From: Candidatus Poseidoniaceae archaeon
Lineage (GTDB): Archaea > Thermoplasmatota > Poseidoniia > Poseidoniales > Poseidoniaceae
Assembly: GCA_028821785.1 (NCBI GenBank)
Contig: JAPKFC010000005.1
Coordinates: 1 to 46,217, forward strand
Length of the DNA stretch: 46,217 nt
Direction of reading: 5' to 3'
The translations under genes were made by a program, and so were the position numbers. The notes beneath the pieces were generated by a model. It was not told the origin of the DNA. It saw only the letters and a list, made by a program, of their open reading frames with translations, and did not search any database. Shown here piece by piece: positions 27,501 through 36,395 of the stretch (positions within the stretch are counted from its first letter, which is position 1; each line of letters opens with the position of its first letter).

Positions 27501-30500
27501 TGTTTACGGAATGAATTTCATCGGTGACATCTTGATGGCCGGATTGGCTTCCGGCCAATGGTGGAATGCAGATGGGTCTGGTGGTATTGCTCAATGGAAT
27601 ACCAGCAATAATTCTTGGGGGCCAAATGTTGAACCTATTGGAGAAATTAACCGAGTAACATCTTACATTTCATCTGCTGGCAATCATTGGATTGCATGGG
27701 GTGAAACTAAAATGGATCTTTACAATAATGGTTCTTTGGTTAATTCTTGGGATGATTCTGTATTTGACTTCCCAATAAGAGGAATTGTTGAATTTGATGG
27801 TGCGACATTGTTCGCTACTGAAGATGGCGTGGCAAGATATAACGAATCTTCTAATTCTTGGCTAACAACTTGGACTGAGGGTAGTGGATTACCAAATAAT
27901 GCAGGAGAGAGATTCTATGACATCTGGACAGATGGTACTGAGTTGGTAGTCGGTGGCGCTGACTTCTCCAATTGGGGACAATTTAGAACTGGTACGGTTT
28001 CTCACTTAGATAGTTCAGGCTCTTGGTCTACATTTACTGGTGGCCAGAGTGGAATGCCAAATGGATACCCTATGTCTATGGCAATGTGTGGTGGAGTTCT
28101 CAATGTTGCTATGTACAATAATTTCAATGGTGGAATTGCAGTAATCGATTTACAAAATGCTACTGCTGGTACTCATATTTCTGGAACTTCTTTGGATGAT
28201 GATACTCCTTCAGCAGTGGCTTGTGATGGAGTTGATACACTTTACATCGGATATTATGCTGACGATATGCCTGTTTCAAAGTATAGTTATCAAACCAGCA
28301 CTTGGTTGAATGACTTAACTTCTCGAAATCACAATCTTCCTTCAGACAGAGTGTGGTGGGATGCAATAAATTATCACGCTGGTAAACTAATTCTAGGACA
28401 TGGATTGGGTACTTCTGGCAATAATATCATTGGAGGAGGATATTCTGTTATCACTACATCCGGGAATACTGCGGCTTCTGCAACGGTAATCACTCAAGGC
28501 TCATCAGTCACATCTTTCCAACCGTATGGACAAGGTTGGATTATTGGACAAGCAGGTGGAACTTCTGGGTATAGCCACGTAGACATAGTGTCTTCACAAG
28601 GGCAAACTCCTATGATTAAACTGCCTGGCCTTGTCAGTGGACAAATAACCAGTATCGCAGGTAGTGCAACAACTATTTGGGTTACAACCTTTGGACAATC
28701 TCAAGGGTTTGGAATTGCTGGAGGAGCTGGCATTCTTCAAGGTAATCGTAATGCTGATGGCTCTATTGAATGGGATTATGGATGGTCTCTATCCGCACAA
28801 TCTCGTGGCAATGATGTTGAATTGATTGGAAATGATCTCTATGTTACTACATCTCCCGCAGGATTGTACAAATTAGATGTTCAAACTCAACAACTTACCA
28901 CCTATACTGGAGCATTGCACGACAGCCACTATGGAATGGTGAAAACAGGAAATGATTTGGTTATCGGATTATCCGGACAAGGTAATTCAATACCAGGTGT
29001 GCAAGTTTTCAATATTAATTCTCAGACCTTTACTCAAGGGAAGTTAATCGCAGGATTACCGTCTCCTGTTATCAATGGATTTGGCAGTACTAGTGATGTC
29101 ATGTACATCGCTACAAATGGTGGAATCGGTAGATGGAATTATACTACAAGCGATTGGATGAATCCAATTACCATACTTGAAGGATTACCTTCAAACATTG
29201 TTGAGGACATATTGGTAGATGGCAATGATATTTGGTTGACCACTCCAAGTGGACTTGCAAAGTACAGCCCTATGACTGGGGCTATCACAACTATGACATC
29301 ACAAAATGGATTGTTTGGAACCTCAACTTGGGGTTTAACCTTAGTCGGCCCAACCGTCACTACAACTCCAAATGGCACCAGTATCAGTTCAACACTCTAT
29401 ATCAGTCACGATGGTAAAAGTACGGAAAGGCCTGGTGTTTCCAGTTTTGAGACTAGTACACCTACATCGATTGATACTCATCGCTTTGACCAAATTCCTT
29501 CCAATACTGTTTCCGCATTGGCTGCTGATTGGTGGGGATTACATATCGCCACTAATATCGGTCCAATGACACACTGGAATGGACAAGTCGGTGAATTTGA
29601 AGACGGAATGGCCTCTTGGCAAATTAGCGGGTGGCCTATTACGAGTATGCAAAGTGATGGTGATGATATTTTGGTTATTACCGAGCAAGGTGCTGCAATA
29701 ATCAAAGCACGGACTGCTACACACGCAATAACAAAATCCTGGTTTAAAACCAATGCTTCAGATGGAATATTAACTGCCAACAATGTTTGGCTAACCACTG
29801 AAAGTGATGGGCTATGGGGTTATGAAAGAACTGCATCTTGGACTGAATTAGATCGATTTGAAATGCGTCGGGCAATGCCACTGAATGCTGGATTTAATAT
29901 GAAAAATTCTAACATCAGTGAGTGGACACATCCTGGCGCTCAAATCCAATTGGTTGATGTTGACGACCCTGTTAAATTAGATTCCACCGCTGGTATTGCT
30001 GGCGCTCATGGTTTGCTATTCCAAAATGTACCTCTTACCTTTACCTCAACAGTTGCTGGCGCTGCTACTTGGTCTCGTTCCGTGTCACTGAAGTATAATG
30101 CTACAGTCAACTTAACCAGTGACCCTGGACTTGAAAACACCATACAGAATGCTGTTGATAACGGTGTGATCATAAATGGAACTCGTTATGTCACACTAAC
30201 ACTACGTTCACCAAGCAATGGCTCCCTACAAGCAAGATTAGTTTATGATTATATCAAGTTGGAGACTCCTGTTGAAATGACTAATTTGATCGACAGACCT
30301 GATGATGGCGGGGGAGCGTTGATGGCTGATTGGACACTCGTTCATGATGAAGACTTTGCTCGTTACCTCGTATATGTTAACGACGGCCCATTCATTACTA
30401 CTGGTGGCTCACCATTAACTGCAGCGAACCTCGCTGGAAGAACGGTTGACAAAGCAATCTCATTACATAGTCGCTTGTCGAGTGAAGTTACTACTGCAAA

Positions 30501-32880
30501 TGGACTACCGCTTGTTGATGGAACTGAATATTATGCTGCAATAGTCGTTGAATATAATGACGGCAGATGGGGCTTAATCTCACTACCAATGGGACCTGCA
30601 ACTCCTACAGATGAAGTACCTAATTCACCGCTTTGGGCTACTGCTGGACCATATGATGGTGGCCAAGATGGTGATTTAGAAGTTGAATGGGCGCGTTGTA
30701 CTGCTCTCGATTTAGCAAGTACTCGCATTTACACATCAACATCGCAAATGACTGATATTTTGGGACTTAGCGTAACTGCTGACCTTCCACCAAGTGAAGG
30801 AAATACTACTGTATTATCGCTTGATGCTGGCAAACCATACTGGTTGGGTCTAACTTGTGTAGATGAAGCTGGACAAGAAGATTGGCAGAATGCCACAATT
30901 ATTGGCCCAGTTGTACCGACTGGTGGACTAAATGATAACACAGCACCTGCTAAATTAGAAAATGTCTCTGCAATAGATACTCCAGATGATGATGGTGGAC
31001 GAATTACTATCTCATGGGATATCAGTGCTGATGAGGATTGTACTTTCTATGCCGTCTTTATGATGATGGTGGAAGATGATGGGATTGATGAAGAGGCTCT
31101 GTTGCCGAACAATGTTAATTCCTTCTCGCAAACTGCTATCATAAATGACTGTGCTGAAAATTCAACTATTATTTCCAGTATGGATGGAGTTGATCTGCAA
31201 GATGGTCAACTTTACTGGGTTGGCGTTGTTGCTTACGATGATTGGCTCAATGCTAACTTGGATGATGTCGATGTTGTCGGTGTTACACCGTTTAGAAACA
31301 CGATTGGCTCAGGCTCAGCACCGAGTCGAATTGGCGTAATCAATGCCTTTGATCATGCTGATGATGATGGAACTGCAATAGATGTTATTTGGTCTATTTC
31401 TGATGCTGATGATTTCTCCCACTACATCGTATGGGTTGCGGATAAACCTGTTACAGACCTGTCAATACTTTGGGCTGCAAGAGGTGACGATTCAGCAAAC
31501 TGTGCCTGTTTGAAGGTGAACAAGCAATGGATTGATGAAGATAAGAACCCGATTGAAATTACTTTGAGTACTGCTCTATATGGAGGAGACTCGTTATTAG
31601 AAACAACGCCTAAATCAATTATGCCTGATGTTGAATTATATGTCACCGTCACTGTTCATGATAACAAAGGAAATGTATTCCTCACCGATTTAGTTCAAGC
31701 AACTGTGACTCCAATCGATAATTTGAATGATGTTATTGCACCAGATAGATTACAAGACTTGCAATTAATTGACAAGCCTGCTGATGATGGAACTGCACTA
31801 TTACTGGACTTTAATTTGTCTAATGATGGCGATGTGAAGTCATATGCAGTCTATGCAGCGACTTGGGAATTCACTTCTGTTAGCACTGGAGGAGATGGCC
31901 CAATCGCTCCAATCGCAACTTTATCAAGAAATCCAGAATTGCCTCTATCTATCAAATTGACTGCGGGCGATACTCCTGTGGTTCCTGGCCAGATGGTTTG
32001 GGTCGCAGTAGTCGTAATAGACTCTTCTGGAAACTCCTTTGAAGATAATTTAGTTGTAGTGAGTGCTGCATCTGTTGACGATGGCATTAGTGATATGGGA
32101 TCTCATTTACCCGATATTATTGGAATCAGTTTAGCATGGAATGAAGAAGTAAATATTCTAGTTCAATGGCAACATTCCTCATCTTCTTCAGTTAGAGGAT
32201 ATCAAATTTATATCTCCGCTGAAGAATATTCAATGACCGAAGATGCCATGCTAGTTGGCGAAGTAAAAGCCAGCAATACATTCCTAATCACTCAAAATGG
32301 ATTTGAGAATCTTGTGAATAATACCGCATGGTATGTATCGGTAAGTGCAATCGATGAAGAATACCACAAAGAAAGTGTCAAGCCGATTAAATTGGACGCC
32401 TTTGAAGCCGGTAATATTGGCGGCGGAACTGGCGAAACTGGAGCGGAGGATGAAAGCAAGCAATTGGGTTCATACTTGACAACTCCAAATCTCTTAGCCA
32501 TGGGATTAGCCATTGTCGCTCTATTCCTAGTGCTAGCAATTTTCAAGAGTCGGGGAAGTAACCACCGCCGTAGTAAAGATTGGGAATTACAAGAAGCTAC
32601 ATGGGGGTTGCAAAACCAAAATGATGCTGGATGGGATAATGTGCCGAAGGGAACACCTGCTCCGCCACCTGCAGCCACCGTTACTCAAACTCAATCAAGT
32701 GACATATATGCTGCCGCAAACAGAGTTCAATCTGATAGTTATGGCCGACCTGCATATCAAAGCCAACAACCGGTGTTACAGCCTGTTAGAAACGACACAC
32801 TGCTTGATGATTTAATCGAAAAGCCGGCACAGCAATCTCAACAGAACATTGACACATCATTCCTTGATGACCTGTTGTGA
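24568..32880 (+). CDS. Giant surface protein: beta-propeller blades, FN3-like domains, C-terminal anchor and LDDL tail
   Basis: This 2770-residue protein starts with a signal peptide (about residues 14-40, ending VVSAHG). Residues about 190-1780 hold many propeller-like blades of the two-component-regulator type, with recurring units such as GVARYD, WxTTW, NGLPSN and YIGTxGG, suggesting several beta-propellers. From about residue 1900 come five or six domains of FN3-like layout, four of them starting with a D-x-PxDDG signature (near 1909, 2136, 2262, 2402). A TM helix (LLAMGLAIVALFLVLAIF, near 2642-2660) is followed by a cytoplasmic tail of about 110 residues rich in Gln and Pro, with two LDDL motifs at its end. 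Most of the protein is thus outside the cell, probably for adhesion or polymer binding. Its TGA overlaps the next start by one base. Confidence 0.88.
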   Translation: MTHYSKASKASRSASQAISLVLIMLLSSLAPILASPVVSAHGLNDSAIWPKEGHNDTGWVQLNTVGAGVTPGAQGMTEWQLEFAPGADLSNVSLELRVNGSDGLLIEEPILTASDIGINLFDWRGLGMFGSNDFFDASNPHSSRLAPNSDTGAGWTLPSDAEITELIFEALAPADPAVSFEPINLDIRANAIHPDDGRMMVGVTNSVVVLDANNDPQIIDIITFENATSILDIAVDEVNRYLIVLTDTDGIHFLNLDDSSLAMVVPAPLVIDSYQTKLLTLNGMVYLAGYGGLFQYDAAVNSWLNLADSTDTNWNSGFSIDMIENNGIIYVSSWENGINRWDISSATSLSAWTTANVLHSDYIWTITVANNQILFGSYDNGVARFDWNSNFWLSTWNSANWLVNDDIWGVESIGDQLLILNGANVHYYNTTSGVFGTTDTLSSYGIYAGRSMFTWPSSGSRAPMTDTILLTDYTGKIVKLTPTESTRYDGQIPISSSPSSGDMTNIVELDNILFITNPYVLDRYNIGQSKWLSPVIHGMTATSIHTDGNSIFMGTEAHGIINYAKNGSVINSYSNANGMYSNSITNFAIDNGIIVSTHQSGGISIINLSSSSILNYDSSDGMDSDFLNDVAIHQDIAFIGSEDSGIIRYDISNDTFLSSWVSTGVNGVDYAPVAVVGDILYFGLSGYGVARKDLATGEILTPLTARGGVLPSSNIYALESDGSDLYIGTQGGAIRWDGNQADNFVSGSQWQTRPTQFFDFSIDGGDLYAGTNIGVCKYVLSTITIDDCQNVQDGMPNWAVYAVHYDSDFVYGGTLSGVGLVNITNFEHDSNWGEGAQSDTAPVEVIGTTAYIGLDGIGVLRYDITNNTWLPTWTVNGVLDTNGITSLVADIRPNQIWIGGDDGFQLIDIVNETEEYDIEKTNAMYSGNGDPYQLMIHGDILYFHQSTQSDSIHRINILNFTSMTSLDIGSQLSENNGDVYGMNFIGDILMAGLASGQWWNADGSGGIAQWNTSNNSWGPNVEPIGEINRVTSYISSAGNHWIAWGETKMDLYNNGSLVNSWDDSVFDFPIRGIVEFDGATLFATEDGVARYNESSNSWLTTWTEGSGLPNNAGERFYDIWTDGTELVVGGADFSNWGQFRTGTVSHLDSSGSWSTFTGGQSGMPNGYPMSMAMCGGVLNVAMYNNFNGGIAVIDLQNATAGTHISGTSLDDDTPSAVACDGVDTLYIGYYADDMPVSKYSYQTSTWLNDLTSRNHNLPSDRVWWDAINYHAGKLILGHGLGTSGNNIIGGGYSVITTSGNTAASATVITQGSSVTSFQPYGQGWIIGQAGGTSGYSHVDIVSSQGQTPMIKLPGLVSGQITSIAGSATTIWVTTFGQSQGFGIAGGAGILQGNRNADGSIEWDYGWSLSAQSRGNDVELIGNDLYVTTSPAGLYKLDVQTQQLTTYTGALHDSHYGMVKTGNDLVIGLSGQGNSIPGVQVFNINSQTFTQGKLIAGLPSPVINGFGSTSDVMYIATNGGIGRWNYTTSDWMNPITILEGLPSNIVEDILVDGNDIWLTTPSGLAKYSPMTGAITTMTSQNGLFGTSTWGLTLVGPTVTTTPNGTSISSTLYISHDGKSTERPGVSSFETSTPTSIDTHRFDQIPSNTVSALAADWWGLHIATNIGPMTHWNGQVGEFEDGMASWQISGWPITSMQSDGDDILVITEQGAAIIKARTATHAITKSWFKTNASDGILTANNVWLTTESDGLWGYERTASWTELDRFEMRRAMPLNAGFNMKNSNISEWTHPGAQIQLVDVDDPVKLDSTAGIAGAHGLLFQNVPLTFTSTVAGAATWSRSVSLKYNATVNLTSDPGLENTIQNAVDNGVIINGTRYVTLTLRSPSNGSLQARLVYDYIKLETPVEMTNLIDRPDDGGGALMADWTLVHDEDFARYLVYVNDGPFITTGGSPLTAANLAGRTVDKAISLHSRLSSEVTTANGLPLVDGTEYYAAIVVEYNDGRWGLISLPMGPATPTDEVPNSPLWATAGPYDGGQDGDLEVEWARCTALDLASTRIYTSTSQMTDILGLSVTADLPPSEGNTTVLSLDAGKPYWLGLTCVDEAGQEDWQNATIIGPVVPTGGLNDNTAPAKLENVSAIDTPDDDGGRITISWDISADEDCTFYAVFMMMVEDDGIDEEALLPNNVNSFSQTAIINDCAENSTIISSMDGVDLQDGQLYWVGVVAYDDWLNANLDDVDVVGVTPFRNTIGSGSAPSRIGVINAFDHADDDGTAIDVIWSISDADDFSHYIVWVADKPVTDLSILWAARGDDSANCACLKVNKQWIDEDKNPIEITLSTALYGGDSLLETTPKSIMPDVELYVTVTVHDNKGNVFLTDLVQATVTPIDNLNDVIAPDRLQDLQLIDKPADDGTALLLDFNLSNDGDVKSYAVYAATWEFTSVSTGGDGPIAPIATLSRNPELPLSIKLTAGDTPVVPGQMVWVAVVVIDSSGNSFEDNLVVVSAASVDDGISDMGSHLPDIIGISLAWNEEVNILVQWQHSSSSSVRGYQIYISAEEYSMTEDAMLVGEVKASNTFLITQNGFENLVNNTAWYVSVSAIDEEYHKESVKPIKLDAFEAGNIGGGTGETGAEDESKQLGSYLTTPNLLAMGLAIVALFLVLAIFKSRGSNHRRSKDWELQEATWGLQNQNDAGWDNVPKGTPAPPPAATVTQTQSSDIYAAANRVQSDSYGRPAYQSQQPVLQPVRNDTLLDDLIEKPAQQSQQNIDTSFLDDLL

Positions 32881-33674
32881 TGGGACAGGACGAGGCGGCG
32901 CAATCACGTCCGCGTGATTCGGTATTCACCACAGTTACGTGGGATGGGTTGCATCATGTCGCTGATTTCCAAATTCACTTGAATCGCTTGTCAAATCATG
33001 CTGAGCGATTGAGAATGCCCCTGCCGGAAAATCTCCAATCGGAAATAAAAAAAGCATTTATCGATATCGTTTCCCTGAAAAACGGAGAATTAAAACAACC
33101 GATTGGTCTTGTTAAAATCGTTATTGATTGTACTGGTCAATCATCTGTGAGGTTGGTGGAGAGGGCAATCACTTTGCGGAATGAAGAAATTGAAGCGATC
33201 ACCGTACCTGCCCCGCGCTGGAATAGAAAAGTTACTGGAACGAAACACGGTGATTGGGCTCCTTATCATCGGGCGAGATTAAAGGCTGATAGTGAAGGTT
33301 CTGACCTTGCATTACTAGTGCATGAATTCTCAATTATTGATGGCGATAGAGCATCACCAATACTCCTTGATGAAGATGGAGTTGTATGGTATTCCAATAG
33401 TGAACAGGGTGGCGTTGAAAGCATCACTAGAAGCATTATATTATCTGGACTTGAACAACATGGTTTTCCATTTCAAAGTGGTAACTTAACTGAAAGAATC
33501 GTTGCACGTGCACACGAGATGGTTGCGTTAGGAAGCGGAATGGGTGCTTGCAGAATTATTACTATTGATGGCGAAGACATTGGCGGCTCTGCTGATTTAT
33601 TGACTCAGGCCTGCCGCCAAATATTATCGCAACACTATGCAGATTCTAACAATTGGACAAAGATGGTGAATTGA
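32880..33674 (+). CDS. pabC: Class-IV aminotransferase-like protein, probable aminodeoxychorismate lyase (PabC)
   Basis: PabC splits 4-amino-4-deoxychorismate into p-aminobenzoate and pyruvate with pyridoxal phosphate. The 264-residue protein has the fold-type-IV layout: an early FTTVTWDGLHHVADFQIHL block (usual GxFETxRxxxGxxxxxxxHLxRL) and a Lys in TGTKHGDWAPYHRAR that fits the PLP lysine. ILLDEDGVVWYSN and GGVESITRSIIL stand where relatives have G-x-V-x-E-x-x-x-x-N and G-I-T-R. The substitutions make the family call weaker than the neighbourhood. The ATG at 32880 overlaps the TGA of the giant gene by one base; a GTG at 32877 is also possible. Its stop abuts the ATG of the PabB-PabA fusion, so the pair forms a coupled operon. 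Confidence 0.72.
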   Translation: MGQDEAAQSRPRDSVFTTVTWDGLHHVADFQIHLNRLSNHAERLRMPLPENLQSEIKKAFIDIVSLKNGELKQPIGLVKIVIDCTGQSSVRLVERAITLRNEEIEAITVPAPRWNRKVTGTKHGDWAPYHRARLKADSEGSDLALLVHEFSIIDGDRASPILLDEDGVVWYSNSEQGGVESITRSIILSGLEQHGFPFQSGNLTERIVARAHEMVALGSGMGACRIITIDGEDIGGSADLLTQACRQILSQHYADSNNWTKMVN

Positions 33675-35963
33675 ATGAGTTGCCCTATTCTCAACTTACG
33701 AAATAGCCTAAACAAGGCTGGTTTGCTTGGTAGAAATGCAGTTAATTACGGGTCTCCTGATTCTCTTATCCTGCTCTCTGGAGGACCCGAAAGTCATCTT
33801 GCACAACATTCATTCCTTTGCGGTCCGAGTTCTACAAGAGTTGTTATCAAACAACCAAATAGGCAAAAAATAGCGCCACAAGAAACTGCAGATGCATTGA
33901 ATGGTGAATTCAGCCTCTTACTTAAAAAACCACAATTTGTTGCTGAAATTGAGCAATGGCGGCATGGCTGCTGGTATCATGCAGATTCAATATTTTCTGA
34001 TGGATTAGACGATTTATTCGTAAAATTAAGACTGCATAGCAACAAAGACAGTTTTGTTTCAAATTCTATTATTTCTGACCAAAAACTACCGCAACGACCA
34101 TTTTGGAGCGGAGGATTGGCATATGATATGTTGCAATGGACACAACCAATCGCTCTACAAAACCCTCCTAAAGAAGATGCCCTACTAGCAGTTCTTTGGT
34201 TGATCGACAAAGTGGTTATTCATGATAAGAACACAGAGGAGATAGATGTATTTTCAGTTGCAGGTGATGATTGGTCCAATAAGGTCAACAAAGTGCTATC
34301 TAAATTTGAAAATAAACCTTTTTTACCAGCTGAATTACCTAATGGAGTAATTGAAGAAATTAGTAGCCATAGTGATCAAGAGCATGAAAGTGTAGTAAAT
34401 CGGATTCAAGATTCTATTCGTTCAGGTCAAGTATACCAAGTTAATTTTGGACGAAGATGGAGTGGAGAATTACTATGCCATCCAAGCGATGTGTTTGACC
34501 GATTGTCAATTGAAAACCCTGCGCCATTTTCTGCATATCTTGAAGCGGAGGACCTTGGATTTGCCTTAGCCTCCAGTTCCCCTGAAACTCTACTGAGATG
34601 TGATGATGGAGTAATCAATACTGCACCGATAAAGGGTACATGTCCAAGAGGAGAGAGTAGCGAAGAGGAAGAATTGTTACGGATAGAAATGTTAGTTGAT
34701 GAAAAAGAAAGAAGCGAACATAGAATGTTAGTTGATTTGATGCGTAATGATCTATCAAAAGTTTGTTCAGTCGATTCGGTAAAGGTAGAACGTTTTGATG
34801 TTGAAGTATATGCAAATGTACAGCATTTAGTAAGTCATATCAAAGGTTCAATATTGCCTAATATGAGTGGTATTGATGCTATTCAAAGCATCTTTCCAGG
34901 TGGCAGTATTACCGGATGTCCAAAAACTGCAGTTTGTGCAGTAATCGACCAACTGGAAGGGCAATCACGTTCCTTTTGGACTGGTTCAGTAGGTTGGATA
35001 GATGTATTCAGCGGTTCAAGTTCTTGGAATATTTTGATTCGCACTTTAGAAGCCCACAGAACAGGTAAACTCTGGAGTGGTGCGATTGTTGCAGGTGGTG
35101 GTATTACCATAGCAAGTAATCCCGCAGCGGAAGTATCTGAAGCAAAATGGAAAGCTGAGGCTTTGCGGAAGGCGTGTGGATGGATTCCAACTAGTCAACA
35201 AATAGGCCAATCTGCCCAATTGAGTATTCATCCGCAAATTGCAGAAAATAGCGATACCACTGGAAATGGAAAACTTGGCAAGGTTTTCCAATTTGAAGAA
35301 ATGCGTAATTTACTACATGATGATTCTTCAATAACCTCATGTGGAGTCTTATTGATTGACAATTTGGATTCATTCACCTACAATATTGCCCACAATATCG
35401 CAATCCTTGGACACGATGTGACGGTTCTTCGTGGACGCGGTGCAATCGCAGATGCATTTTCCGACCCAACTACATTATTCGATTTGTTAGGATTGTTAAA
35501 TCCAACTCATCTGATACTAGGGCCTGGGCCTGGTAATCCATCTGATTCGGAATTGACTATGGCATTATCGAGGCATGCTCTTGCTGGGCAATTGAATGTG
35601 CCACTATTGGGGGTTTGTCTTGGACATCAAGCACTCGCTGAGGCTGATGGTATCAATGTAATTCGCGCACCGCTTGGGCCTGTTCATGGTACGCCGAGGC
35701 CATGCCATCATAATTCAAGTGGAATTTTTGCTGGAATAGATTCACCTACTAATTTTACTCGCTATCATTCACTGGTTGTTGAGAGCGAAAAACCTAACTC
35801 ACAATTAGTGATTTCTGCTACTGATCAAAGCAAATCTATCATCATGGCACTTCAACATACTACACTACCTATTTGTTCTGTTCAATTCCATCCAGAATCT
35901 GTTGGTTCTGAACATGGAAACATTTTGTTGACTAATTTCTTGAGAATGTATGCGGATGCTTGA
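33675..35963 (+). CDS. pabB: Aminodeoxychorismate synthase, PabB-PabA fusion
   Basis: The enzyme makes 4-amino-4-deoxychorismate from chorismate and glutamine, the first step to p-aminobenzoate. Residues 1 to about 500 are the chorismate-binding synthase; it carries NTAPIKGTCPRG near residue 317. The Lys in PIKGT is the hallmark of PabB; anthranilate synthase TrpE has PIAGT. The later SIFPGGSITGCPK and the GGGIT segment complete the active site. From about residue 556 a class-I glutamine amidotransferase follows (LLIDNLDSFTYN, LGPGPGNP, GVCLGHQALAE with the nucleophile Cys near 646, and FHPES with His and Glu). The synthase-first order is the reverse of plant and yeast fusions. The gene starts directly after the pabC-like stop. 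Confidence 0.93.
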   Translation: MSCPILNLRNSLNKAGLLGRNAVNYGSPDSLILLSGGPESHLAQHSFLCGPSSTRVVIKQPNRQKIAPQETADALNGEFSLLLKKPQFVAEIEQWRHGCWYHADSIFSDGLDDLFVKLRLHSNKDSFVSNSIISDQKLPQRPFWSGGLAYDMLQWTQPIALQNPPKEDALLAVLWLIDKVVIHDKNTEEIDVFSVAGDDWSNKVNKVLSKFENKPFLPAELPNGVIEEISSHSDQEHESVVNRIQDSIRSGQVYQVNFGRRWSGELLCHPSDVFDRLSIENPAPFSAYLEAEDLGFALASSSPETLLRCDDGVINTAPIKGTCPRGESSEEEELLRIEMLVDEKERSEHRMLVDLMRNDLSKVCSVDSVKVERFDVEVYANVQHLVSHIKGSILPNMSGIDAIQSIFPGGSITGCPKTAVCAVIDQLEGQSRSFWTGSVGWIDVFSGSSSWNILIRTLEAHRTGKLWSGAIVAGGGITIASNPAAEVSEAKWKAEALRKACGWIPTSQQIGQSAQLSIHPQIAENSDTTGNGKLGKVFQFEEMRNLLHDDSSITSCGVLLIDNLDSFTYNIAHNIAILGHDVTVLRGRGAIADAFSDPTTLFDLLGLLNPTHLILGPGPGNPSDSELTMALSRHALAGQLNVPLLGVCLGHQALAEADGINVIRAPLGPVHGTPRPCHHNSSGIFAGIDSPTNFTRYHSLVVESEKPNSQLVISATDQSKSIIMALQHTTLPICSVQFHPESVGSEHGNILLTNFLRMYADA

Positions 35964-36000
35964 AGAATCTAAAGCGACTCGGGTTGTTTGAGGGAACACT

Positions 36001-36387
36001 ATGCCGACCTGCCGTCACTGCTTCAGCACCTACCCACGTAACTATTTCATTCATGGAGTTGGACCTCGAGCGCAAGTGTGTGTTCGTTGCGGAGTTGAGA
36101 AAGGTTTGGTGACAGAAGAAGAGGCTCCTACTCTATTCAACAATTCACAAAAGAATGCTAGATTTGGTATTGTTGCGCGAAGATACAGTTTCTTTCTCTA
36201 TCTGCCAATATTGTGGATTTTCTGGTCTGTTTCTCTGTCCGAAGTAAATCCATGGGGAATGTATTTTCTCATTGCTCTAATCTTGTTAACACTATTGACG
36301 CCTCTTTGGTTCATCTATCGTGCTTCCCAGTTCTCGGGAGACATGGCTCGTTTAACGCCAGCCTATGATCGCCCTGAAGGACATTGA
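36001..36387 (+). CDS. Zinc-ribbon membrane protein, unknown
   Basis: The 128-residue product starts with a zinc-ribbon: CRHC at residues 4-7 and CVRC at 27-30. Two TM helices follow (about 59-77 and 83-105) and then a hydrophilic tail. Such small ribbon-plus-TM proteins are common in archaea, and the ribbon likely faces the cytoplasm. The start at ATG 36001 is preceded by GAGGG at suitable distance. It is 37 bases after the PabB-PabA fusion on the same strand, and may be read through from it. No function can be assigned. Confidence 0.75.
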   Translation: MPTCRHCFSTYPRNYFIHGVGPRAQVCVRCGVEKGLVTEEEAPTLFNNSQKNARFGIVARRYSFFLYLPILWIFWSVSLSEVNPWGMYFLIALILLTLLTPLWFIYRASQFSGDMARLTPAYDRPEGH

Positions 36388-36395
36388 TACAAGAT

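Noticed and set aside
32292-32678. 128-codon minus-strand frame opposite the end of the giant surface protein gene
   Set aside because: It lies opposite the FN3-like end, TM helix and tail of the real gene and has no start signal.
24568-32880. Propeller and FN3-like repeats considered as DNA repeats or a phase-variable array
   Set aside because: The units are similar only at protein level; no long identical DNA repeats were seen, so recombination-driven variation is not supported.
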